Of a stretch of 64,000 nt of DNA, positions 22,545-32,686 are shown piece by piece. Source of the DNA: Melampsora larici-populina 98AG31 (Eukaryota > Basidiomycota > Pucciniomycetes > Pucciniales > Melampsoraceae); NCBI RefSeq assembly GCF_000204055.1, contig NW_006768817.1, positions 170,997 through 234,996 on the forward strand, written 5' to 3'. A model generated the notes under the pieces. That model was not told where the DNA came from, searched no databases, and saw only the letters and a list, made by a program, of their open reading frames with translations. Position 1 is the first letter of the stretch. Every line of letters starts with the position of its first letter. The translations under genes were made by a program, and so were the position numbers.

Positions 22545-23695
22545 TCAATGTATTTCAAACAAATTTAATGAAATTGTACCAGTCAATCTACAAACTTTGT
22601 GACTTCCAGATTTACTGAATTTTCCCACTAATTCCATTGAGACATGATTTTTAAAGACCAAATTAGAGATCCAATAAACTTCTTCATCTTCTATTACAAA
22701 CAAATCATCTTGATCAATTTCATCTATTTTGTTTTGTTTAGACTGGTTCTGATGAGTTGCTAATTTACGTAATATTTCAGTGACTTGATCTTCTTCTGAT
22801 TGAGTTTCTTTAAACAATAAGAAGTTTTTTGTGATTGTTGAAAATCCATAAGCAATTGAAGTATCCACATTTGACCATCTTGATTTTGATTTGCAGCTTT
22901 TTGAGAAATTGCTTCATGAAACCTCTTTAACATACAATCTTGATTCAAAATTAAAAGTTTTCTACTACACCCTTTTTCACTAACCAAAGCCAATCCTTCA
23001 ACAGTAAATCCTAAAGCATCTGGACAATTTGAATGGGATCCACCAATTAATATCCTAACTATTTTTCTAAGTGTAGGGAGATCATCATCATCTAAAGGTC
23101 TGTCACTAACTTTTTCAGTAGCAGTGATTTGTAATTTAATGAAAGCTAAAGAAGCCGCAAACCTAGTCAGATTAAATACATAATTATCGATTCTTCAAAG
23201 AGCTAGAGACGTAAATTATTGATAACCATTTGACCATTCAGTGCTGATCAATTCTTCAATCAGTTTATGAGTAGTAGTTAAAGCCAAAAACGCAGAGATT
23301 TCAAAATTGATATCAAATTCCGTTGATTTTGATTTCGATTTTGAAAAAGAAATGCTAGATAATTCAATTAAATGATCCAATTGATTCACCTTGATCACCT
23401 GAGTTTTAGAAACCAATTCGAGTCCACAGAATCTACTCGATCTAAAATCGAATTTGATACAAAAGTCGCAGATCAATGTAAGAGTTGATTGGTTTTTTCG
23501 TGCTCTGATCGTTTGTGCCAGTTTCGAATTCCAAGTGTAGAAATCCTAGAAACACAAAAGAGGAAGTCAGTCAACTTAATTGAGAATCTTTCAAGAAATC
23601 CTATTCATGATCAGTTTGACTTACGTTCACTTGAGAAGATTGTTCTGGAGATAGGTTGGAATGAGGAGTGGTGCCAAATATGGACTTTGTTGGGA
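22545..23695 (-). pseudogene. UNC-45/CRO1 (She4)-like relic
   Basis: Minus-strand fragments read in order like the central domain of the UNC-45/CRO1/She4 family of myosin co-chaperones. An exon near 23695-23625 (TPHSNLSPEQSSQVN) splices to DFYTWNSKLAQTIRARKN and on through LDHLIELSSISF and ISAFLALTTTHKLIEEL. After TAA at about 23217 and a second stop (TGA) a few codons on, the same frame continues: LPTLRKIVRILIGGSHSNCP, ALGFTVEGLALVSEKG. A frameshift near 22868 then leads to DTSIAYGFSTITKNFLLF and KETQSEEDQVTEILRKLA. Two stops and a frameshift make it a pseudogene. The family call rests on layout and on the YGxxTIxxN...SEE pattern, so it is moderate. It would normally be a single-copy host gene. 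Confidence 0.5.
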
Positions 23696-23789
23696 TGAAG
23701 TGAACCCGAGATCAAATAAAATCAAGGGTGTAGCCTTGGCAAGACATCATTGAACTTCTTTAGAAGAATGCAATAATCGATTGTAATCT

Positions 23790-24770
23790 ATTCAAAACAA
23801 AACAAAAAAGTTCAAGATCAATTGCAGCAATGAAACCTCTTGATGGTGTTGTTGAATAATCACCTGAACCCCATTCTCCTATAGATAATACTTTCTGTTT
23901 GGAAGTTTCTAATTCTTGATCAGACTGAATCAACTCTTCAGGTTGATGAATCGAAGCATGATTGGTCCAAGGGAAGTGGGAGGTGTTCATCAGAAACACT
24001 TTGATCAGAAGACCTTAGAGATCGATGCAAGTGCAGACATAGGTTGATTGATGGAGAGCAGCTCTTCCGGACTGTTTTGAATCACAAAAACAGTGATATC
24101 AGTATTGGAATCTCAATTGATTGAGAAAGATGACAATAAGAGAGTCGGTACTATTCCCACCTTAGTATAAGGACTGAGAGCAAACGAAAGGAAAGCCAAA
24201 GTGAAGAGATGGTCAGTTCGAATTGATTAGTAAATTGATTGATTGGAATCTTACTCACACCATGAGATGATTCAATTGGGTTATGAGTTATGAAATTTTG
24301 TTGATGATAGGTTTGATAGTGTTTTTGATGATTTTGATGATATATTGAACAAATCATATATCCAAGTTGAGTAGAAAGGAAATTTGCGGTGTGATTTCAG
24401 ATGTTTCCTTTCAACGTTATTTCCAGCTTTTGAGCTTTTCAGACTTTTTGACCACTCATTTGGATTTGAAAACTAAAAAACTAAATCAAATCAAATCAAT
24501 GATATTGAATGGAATATAGAGAAAGGAATGAAAAAGGTAAACAATGTTGATAAGAAAGTTCAACAACTGTAGTAGAACCTGAAAGACGATCTCCAGTGAG
24601 GATTTGTTGTTCAACTCCAAAATTTCTAGCCCTTTCAAGTATATCATCAAAATCATTTAGCAAAAACCAGTCTTGGTAAGTCAATGTTAAAACTGACCAT
24701 CACGGATGTTTCATTGAACTAAGCTGAATAAACTTATTTTCCATTTAAACTCCACAAAAAAATTTGATCC
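23790..24770 (-). pseudogene. TatD-family DNase relic
   Basis: An exon at 24684-24550 reads WFLLNDFDDILERARNFGVE, QQILTGDRLSGS, close in form to the TatD motif in which VLERA...GV...ITG...LKES follows the N-terminal metal-binding strand. Upstream, near 24770, a degenerate MVQFIGSNFF resembles the usual FIDIGxNxTD start. Downstream, after sequence with stops, ETSKQKVLSIGEWG at about 23880 resembles the conserved VVAIGExGLD strand. TatD proteins are Mg-dependent nucleases found in most eukaryotes. The copy is broken by stops and lacks most catalytic residues. With the neighbouring UNC-45-like relic it suggests an old duplicated host segment. Confidence 0.5.
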
Positions 24771-24799
24771 GATAAATTGAACCATATCCGATCAAGAGT

Positions 24800-25350
24800 T
24801 AGTAAATGTAGTTATCATTGAATTGTGAACTATTTGTATGGTGGTTAGTAAGATTGGATGATCTCTTAAGTTGTTTATGAAGTGTGTTCAATTTGATTTG
24901 AAGTTGGTTTTGATACAAAATTAGTCAAGTTGAATGAGTCTGAATGAAGTTCATTGGAGCTTGAGTTTGAAGTTGAAGTAGATTTGTTCTGCTGAAAGTT
25001 TTGATGAATTTGTTCAAATGGATTGATTGATAACTACTTGGCTTGGGTGGTCTGATATGCAGCAAGTGGGAGGATAGTGTGAAGATTTATAAGTGGTGAA
25101 GAATCAATTTGATGAGGGCAGTGAGGAACAAATCTGGGGGGAGGCGCGTGGAAATCAGTTTAAGGGTGGTGAACGTGTAAACCTGGAAATTGGTAGTAGG
25201 GATTGGGAGTTTAATCAGGTTTTGCCGCCAAACACGGTTTACCTTTAACTTATATGATTATATGATATTGAAAATGAGAAACTTGGACAAATCATCTTTT
25301 GTGATATTCATCAAGACAAATGATTAAGCAAAACATGACATGCGACATCT
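24800..25350. other. AT-rich stretch without a gene
   Basis: I see no coding sequence. TTGATTTGAAGTTGG / TTGAGTTTGAAGTTGAAG-like words recur at low complexity. The word ACTTGGACAAATC near 25284 is the only hint of a left terminal repeat for the adjacent Tc1/mariner gene. Confidence 0.5.
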
Positions 25351-25353
25351 ATA

Positions 25354-26479
25354 TTATAAATAGCTAGCACCTCGAAAGAGAGAATTGCATAAGTCAGGAG
25401 TGAATAACTCCATACAAGTTATAAACATTCTTGCCTCCTCTTCTTCCGCATTCAAACAGTTCTGCATCTCTTGAGTTCGCCGCAATCGAGCCTTGAGAGG
25501 CGAAAAACCCTTTTCAATTGGGTTGAAGTCTGGGCTGTAAGGAGGAAGATAGATGAGTCGCACACCACGTGCCGCACAAAGGGCGGCCACGTTTCCTCCG
25601 TGGTGAATTGGAGCGTTGTCCAAAACTAGGACACTGTTGCGCTGAGGCCACGGATTCATTGCAGGTAACTGTGAGGGCGTTGGAGTAGGTCAGTATCAGA
25701 GTGATATTATGCGCACACTAGTGGATCAAAAGCTTACTAAATTGTGTTCAACAAAATCTTCAAAATCCAAACGATTGTAACCACCCCTCTTGATTTGAAC
25801 AGCGAGGATTCCATCCAGGGAGATTGCGGGTAAGACTGACCAGCGAGTGGCATTAGTGGGCCTCTTGAGCCTACTGGTTCGTTCACCAAGCGGCGCTCTA
25901 GCAAATTCACGATAGAGACGACGTCTGCTGATGGCGGTTTCATCTGAAATCCCAAAGAGCATACCAGGTCCGTTCATCAATTATAAGACATAAGTGATCA
26001 ATGAAAACTGACTTACCTGTGAACACCAAGCATCGAGGATCAATGTTGTGGATTGCTTCAATGTAAGCCCCTCGCGCAATCTCCGATTGGTTTGCATGCA
26101 CAGTCCGTGCCTTCTTCAGAGTCCAAAGAAGGCGATCCCGTAGCTCAGTAGACAGAGTTTGGATACTGACACGAACCCCGTGGGTGTCAAAGAGTTTGCC
26201 TTGGAGCTCGTCAAGGTAGAGGGTCGGATCGTGGCGCAGAGATTCCAGCACGAACTCGCGTTCTGGCGGCCCTAAAGCGGTTGGAGCGCCACACTGCATA
26301 TGGTCGGCAGGGTTGGTGATTACTGCGCGGGTGGTTTGGTAGAGATTGAACCACCGCCGGACCGAAGTGAGGGAGACATCAACTCCAAGGGTTTGGACAA
26401 TCTCGTGGAATCGTAGTCCGCGCAATACCATTCGAACTACGACCAGCTTGATGTCCGGGCTGTAAAGATTCACCGGCAT
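25354..26479 (-). CDS. Tc1/mariner (DD34E) transposase, intact, 3 exons
   Basis: The gene encodes a DDE transposase of the Tc1/mariner superfamily. Exons 26479-26017, 25943-25738 and 25668-25354 (introns GTAAGT...CAG and GTAAGC...CAG) give an open 327-aa frame. The N-terminus is a helix-turn-helix pair (YSPDIKLVVVRMVLRGLRFH, LGVDVSLTSVRRWFNLYQ). The first Asp is created at the splice junction in VFTDETAISRR (Asp155). The second is in VLVLDNAPIHHG (Asp240). The Glu is in YLPPYSPDFNPIEKGF (Glu275). The last two are separated by 34 residues, hence DD34E. All three catalytic residues are present. Clear terminal inverted repeats flanking the gene were not identified. The 89-bp repeat ending at 26935 may be its right end. 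Confidence 0.85.
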
Positions 26480-26846
26480 CCTAAAACAAAAACTTGCGAT
26501 GAGCTAGGGTGGGTACGTGAAGTGATAGTATGAAAAGCAAAAAACTGACGATGAAAGATTTGGAAGTGATGGAAACAACGATGACGGATTTGAAAGTGGT
26601 GGAAACGACAGTGGCAGAGGCGCAGGGGGGAATTGGAGGAACGGGGATATCAGGATGAGAGGGAACAGGAGGGTACATATGTAGAAAAGCATCCGTTTCT
26701 GTCAAAGAAGCGAAGCTTCGACAGAAGAAGCGGGCTTCTCGGACAACAGAGTTTGACATATGACACCAACATGTGACAGTATGGTTTGGCACAGAGATAT
26801 GTCACCAAACATGACAGTTTCCCACGGTATATGTCACAAACAAAAC

Positions 26847-26935
26847 GGTTTTGTCCAAAGTTTTGGACATTCGGACAAAACCTGTCAACGCTCACAACTG
26901 ACCATAAACTACCGATGATTCTCGGAATGGCTGTA
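26847..26935 (+). repeat. 89-bp repeat, right copy of an inverted pair
   Basis: This block begins GGTTTTGTCCAAAGTTTTGG and ends TGGAATGGCTGTA. It matches the minus strand of 16744-16832 with two visible mismatches. It lies about 370 bp beyond the start of the Tc1/mariner gene and could be that element's terminal repeat, or one end of a larger 10.1-kb unit. Confidence 0.85.
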
Positions 26936-27478
26936 AGAAAGCCCCCAACATTTTGGACGAACCTTTTGTAATGACAAAATAGTCAAAATGACAAAGCTGA
27001 GCGATCCTGAGCAATTCCCTCGCAATCGCATACGTTGCCTTTCCTCTAAGCTTGATCACGAGTATGTATGCTTAGCAAAGCCCCTCACGAGCGTGTTTGC
27101 CACGCCCTCGAAGCTTTCCCCAAGGCTCACAGTATCGGGGCACAGTATTCAAAACTTCAAATCAAAGATGGCCCGATTTCAAGGACAGCTTTGCATTCAA
27201 CCTATGATACCTCTGTTGAGAATTCCCCGAATGAAACTCTGAATTATGTAAGTCTGCACGACGGATTTTGAGACGAGATTTGTGTCTGGAGCTCTTTGGT
27301 CATACAATTCCTGATTCTAATTTTGATATGTTTCAAGTTCCTACAATTCTCAAGACAATGTATCAGAGCATATACAAGTCTGGGGAACTGATGCTGATCA
27401 TCACACCGGTGGATCATCAACTCCAACCTCCCACCGGATGCTGAATGAAGTTCATATCGTACCTTCATTTGAACTTTC

Positions 27479-28671
27479 TTGGATCAACGTCAGCGCCAGA
27501 TCATTTGGAGTCACGATAACTTCTACATCTCTCAGAGTCTTGCTGTCCCTATCGAGCCGTTGAATTCCCACACACTGATCCCCAGGGAGCGTCTTTCAGA
27601 TTCGATTTCAGGGGTTGTTTCGTTTCATTTCACATCATCTCATAGATCTCACCAATATATCCTCAACATTCATCGCAAGGGTCGTCTCATACACACCATT
27701 CTTAAGCTGCCTCATGAGACCTCATCATCTCAGGAACTACCATCAATCACCTCTTGCACTCGACATTCAAAGTAAGACCCTGATCTACTTCAACTTGAAC
27801 TCCTCCATAGCCCCTCTCCAACATTGCCATTGGTGATTGACTCCCTTTTTGTCTATTCAACCCTTTCAAACGCAGACGACCACTCTTACTTAATCTAATC
27901 AAACATTTGTATCGGCTTTTTCATTCAAAAGAGAAGCTATATCTCTCACCCTGCCTCCCTACTGACGACGTCTGCAAAGCCTTTCGAAACAAACTCAACG
28001 AGGCGAACCTTGGTTTTTACACCTTAAACCACCATCTCAATTATAAGCAACCTAAGCCATCCACCGCTCCCCGCATCATGCCCTCAACTGCACCTCCTAA
28101 CCTTTCCAACAGGAAACGTAGATGCTCCTTGGATGACCAAATTCTTACTTCAAATCATCAACAGCCTCAACGTGAGAGGTGTGCAAAAACTCGACGTTTG
28201 AGCAGCAATCCTCTTCCTACATTATTGCCTTTTATCACCTTTAACAGTCCCGTGAATGTGGATTCATCCCTCCAACCAAACCTCATCGACAGGATGCCAT
28301 TGTCAAATCCAACCATGACATCATCACACACAGAAGGACATCATACTAGAAGTGAAATATTCTCGCATATCAACATATGTCACCCATCCTACTGGAGACC
28401 ATATCACTCTCTCCTCATGAACCATAAACGTGTACGATCTTTCGAACAAGAAAATATTCCAGCTCATTACTCATCTCATTCCAACACACGTTCGATAAGA
28501 TCGCCTCAATTTCTCAATATTGAAAATCCTCACTATAGACTATCCCACCTCAACCTCTTTCAACATGTTCAAAAGAAACGTAAATCTCCTCTACTGGATT
28601 TAAGTCAAACACTCGGAAAACTTTGTATCGTGGATGAAGTTGATGAATCACCATCTGCTATTGGACTTTAA
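27479..28671 (+). CDS. Probable host gene of unknown function, at least 2 exons
   Basis: An exon ending at 27771 (CATTCAAA before GTAAGA) joins in frame to 27876-28671 after CGCAG. The first exon reads FYISQSLAVPIEPLNSHTL and SHQYILNIHRKGRLIHTILK. The second reads RLFHSKEKLYLSPCLPTDDV, then NRKRRCSLDDQIL and ERCAKTRRLSS (basic, possible nuclear signals). It continues with a Ser/Pro/Asn/His-rich stretch and ends KKRKSPLLDLSQTLGKLCIV. The 5' end is uncertain. A stop lies just before 27479, so the true exon start is an acceptor such as the CAG near 27491, with further exons upstream (open frames at 27068-27250 and 27340-27590 are candidates). No domain is recognised. Smooth composition and clean splice sites favour a real gene. 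The region 28.68-29.29 kb is 3' flank without a gene. Confidence 0.5.
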
Positions 28672-29298
28672 CACTCAATATGATTTCCATTTGTTTCCCT
28701 TTGATTTTTAAAGCCTTGTAACTTTACTACTTCTTTCGTCTTTTTTTGGTTTTTATGCTCTTCTTCTGTTTAGTATAACTTTGACTCGTTTTTTTTCTTA
28801 CGCTCGTCTCAACATTCGAGTCTTTGATCTTTCTTTCTCTTCTCGTCATTTGGTTCTTTTCAAATGCACCTTTCATAGCATCAAGAAATAATTTGTGAAA
28901 CTCCAGGGAAGAAGATGTTGTGAAGGTTGAACCCAGCTCAAATCATTAAAATTTCCTTTTCAAAATTATCCTTTCCCTTTGTAATCGTTTTTTAGATTTA
29001 GTAGATGATGGTAGACGGATTTTTAAAAGTTCGACTGTGCTCAATTTTTAGGTCCTTCACTGAATCATTTGTCATCCTTCGTTTCGATTTTCGTCTTTTT
29101 GAAATCAACAATTTTGTAAAACCTATGAAACCTTTCGAAAGTTTCCACAATTTTTGAATTGAGGTTAAGCCTCAGAGAATATTCGAATGAGATGGATGGA
29201 TGGTCAAAATAAACCGAGGCGAGCGTAGAAAGTCATTTCAAATGAGGAAACTAATCAAAAATGAGGCATCACCCTTCCATCCACTACAGAAATTAATT

Positions 29299-29341
29299 GA
29301 TTTTCCGCGGGGATTTTTGATTCCCGGGTAGCGGAAAATCA
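29299..29341. repeat. Hairpin near the left end of the KDZ composite
   Basis: GATTTTCCGC (29299-29308) and GCGGAAAATC (29332-29341) are perfect inverted arms, with an inner GGGA...TCCC pair adding to the stem. It is followed by three GTACACCG(G)TTTG-like words at 29352-29409. It lies ~100 bp outside the TIR-like motif at 29438 and may mark subterminal DNA. Confidence 0.6.
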
Positions 29342-29719
29342 CGTGACCGCTGTACACCGTTTGATGCACTGTACACCGGTGGTTGATGAACTACCCGTAC
29401 ACCGTTTGTGTCTGACGATGCACGCAGACAGAATATTCGAAGGGTTGTGCAATCCACAAGCCGCTCGACTTGCGCGAGCGACACCTTCCCAATTAGTCCA
29501 ATTTGTATAAGACAAGTTTCACACGTCCGAAAGCAGAGTCGACGTGCGCAGGACGTGCACATCAGGTTGACTATTTGATATCCACTTAGCAACGCAAAAC
29601 CGCTGCGTCCATTTCAACTCTTCGCTATTTTTTATCTTCGTTATCAATCCGTTGGTCTCTCACCATCCCGTCCCGTAATCACCATCCCGTATTGCAGTTT
29701 AACAAACGGCCCGGAAATC

Positions 29720-32008
29720 ATGCTGGTTAAAGACCTATTGCAATATCTGGCCACGTGGTACCCAGATATCCACGACACCTTGACCTTGAGCCAATTGTCA
29801 ATATTTGCAACATTGGCTGCCGACTTTTTGAAGAGATCAAACGGAGTTCTCCGCCCTTCCCCCAACCAAGCGCCCATTGAGTTTCTTGTACACTGTCTCG
29901 ATCACAAGCAAACCATTGCAATGTGGAGTCGATTGTGGAATTTGACCTACATTGATTTACCCGACTGCTGGTACAATACTAACAACTTTAAACTTAGCGG
30001 AATTGCCAAGCCACCTCGCGCCATCACTCGACGTATAATTACAGAACACACCTTCTTGCCACCCAACACTTATTGTACTCAATGCCCACCCAACAAAGAC
30101 AGCTCTTTGAACCTCCTCATGGATCGTGAAATTAAATACGGATATCTATTTGACATCGCCGGCATCAAAACAATACAGTATATGACTACTTACTGTCGCA
30201 GTGAGTCCAGTTACCCTTGTGTTCATCTTGATTTCCTAGTTTATTCATCAATAATTTTTGCAGCATGCAGAACGACTTACACACCATGCTACTTCCGAAA
30301 CAATGATATACGTCAATATTATACTGACGCCAAAGGACAGCCCACCAAACATTTCCATGTGTCTCAACACTATTTCATGTCACATCAGCTCGCCTTATAC
30401 TTCAACCAACTACAGGGTCACGGCGCGTAAGCAAATTGTTAAATTTCATACTGGTATAAGTGTTGAAAACTGACCTATATACCATTTTCTTCCATATTCA
30501 CCAAGCGTATCTGTACAAAATCTTGTCATATCATACAACCAAACACACGCCAACAAGAAGAAGACCTATAGCAATGACTTCAAAAGCTCAAGATACACAC
30601 GATGGTTATCTCCGAATGTTTGCTCTCTCGCCCTTGACATCCACCGGCTATTGCGCGTCTATAGAATGCAAGGAATTCGCCTGAAAGGTTTTGCTAAGGG
30701 AGCTGACGATCGGCGATTTCATCCTGCTATGGAACAGCACATTGAATGGCTGAGACATGAAGGTACACCCTTTGCTGGGCATACCTGCTCCACCTGCACC
30801 CACATTGTCCCCATTCCAAACACCGGAAAAGCCAAGAGTAAGTGTAAACGTTTATGATCATCAAACACGTGTATACAATATACTGATATTTTTGATAGTC
30901 TTGCGCGCAATGGTCACCGATGGAATCACCGTTGGACACTGGTGCTGTAGCGCCTCACCTGATCAAATCAAACACTTCAACCCTGGCAGCGCTGAAAACT
31001 ACTGCAGTGAACATCTGGCAAAGACAAATGTGCGTTATTGCCCAACTCACACCGCCCTATTAAAAGGGATTTGTCAAGCCCAGCCGTGCCTAAAAGCCGT
31101 ACGCCCTGGAACTGCAACCTGCAATGACACTGATCACATTGCAGCTCACAAAGCTTTTGTCGAAAGGAACTCTTCTTTATTTGGACTACACAAACGTACC
31201 ATTCGCCCTAATACTAGTATCAACATGGACCCTAGCCTTATGGTCTCGGCCAAAACAGGCGAGGTGGAACTTTCAGAAGAAGATTTGATGTATGGCGATG
31301 TGGAAGAACGCGAACACGAAGGGGCTTGTGACGGCGGCGAAAACGACACAACTCCCCGCTTGTTACTCTCTCGAGGTCGCACCCACAATGAGCAGCTCAT
31401 GGTAGCACCTTGCGGAGTCATAATTGCTCGCAAAACTTTCTACAGATCTGAAACAGTCCCTAAAGTAAAGGTGTGTGCTATTTACATTATTTGATAATAT
31501 TATAAATAAATACAGTAAACGTACATAACATATAATTATTCTTTCAAAACTACACTCGCCACAGGACTTCATCCGAGAAGTATTTCCTCAGGAGATGCCG
31601 CAGGTAATATTCTACGACAACGCCTGTGGACTGTATTCGCACATACAATCAAACCCCACAGATGCAGCTGCTTTTCGTGATACCCTCCTCCCGGTTGATG
31701 CTTTCCACATCAAGTCGCACAAAGAAACCCATACTGCCTGTCGTACTAACAACGATCCCAACCTTTTCCCAGAGCTCAAGAAAACCTCGGGTTCTTGGTT
31801 GTTCAACACCTCCGCAGGCGAAATTGCAAACTCATGGTTTGGGAAATTCGACTCAATGTGCAGAACCATGCACCCTACAAGATACAATTTTTTTTTAGAG
31901 GAAATGATATTTATACATAACACTGACCTAGTTGAAAAGATAGAAAAACGTTCTAATGTTACTTTTGTTGGTAATATTGAGTATGTGTCGTCTCCTATCA
32001 GTAACTAA
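29720..32008 (+). CDS. KDZ-family transposase, CxC5/CxC6 type, intact, 5 exons
   Basis: Exons 29720-30200, 30264-30426, 30506-30837, 30899-31470 and 31565-32008 are all in frame with GT-AG introns and give 663 aa. The N-terminal part has CTQCPPN and a junction-spanning YCRTCRTTYTPCYFRNNDI, then YYTDAKGQPTKHFHVSQHYF, the CxC5 cysteine-cluster pattern associated with KDZ transposases. A second cysteine cluster (CSTCTHIVP, WCCSASPDQ, YCSEHL, RYCPTH, QAQPC) fits CxC6. The C-terminal part holds the nuclease-like core: CGVIIARKTFYRSE, then QVIFYDNACGLYSH (Asp), VDAFHIKSHKETHTACRTNN, NTSAGEIANSWFGKFDS (Glu candidate) and FFLEEMIFIHN. It probably moves the surrounding composite element. No stop or frameshift was seen. 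The sequence after it, 32.01-32.68 kb, has no gene, but two similar TTCGCAGTA...CTTAATATCTATTTTT words. Confidence 0.8.
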
Positions 32009-32686
32009 CCTACGTGATTGGCATCTAGTCAAGAGTCCCACTATTTCGCAGTAATACCCTTCCACATCTTAATATCTATTTTTGTTGGTAAATATTGACA
32101 TCGAATATTGAATTCTGATAATATACTGTGACACTTATATTATTATGAAGTTCAAATTTTTTACAACAACTACCTTTGTAATTTTGGCTCCTTTGCTTAC
32201 TTAGAACCTACGTGCCTGTCCTTCGCAGTACTAACTACCCTTGCGCGTCTTAATCTCTATTTTTATTGGTAAATAATGTTATCGAATATTTAATTCTATT
32301 AACCTGTAATACTTATATATTACAGATTTCATTCCTTTTTACTCCGCCTATCTTTGAAATCTGCGCTCCTTTGCTTGAGTGAGTGGAGACGTTGCCACAA
32401 CACAAACGATCATAATGGTTAGAATGTTTATCATAAACAATTGCCCATAATCATCAATCACTTACCTGCTACAAACCAAATTTAGCACTCACTATCGTGA
32501 AAATGCCACGATTCATCTGTCATAGGTTTGGTCACTTCGCATCAAATACCGCGGTTATACGTCGTATAAGTGTGATGTCACAGGTTGTCTATGTCCACAC
32601 GTTCATCATAATGTGTGAGATGTATCTTAAACTAAAAGTGCAAAGCCGCTTTTGAAGCTCCTCCCTTCACCATTCCTAATTCCGCA

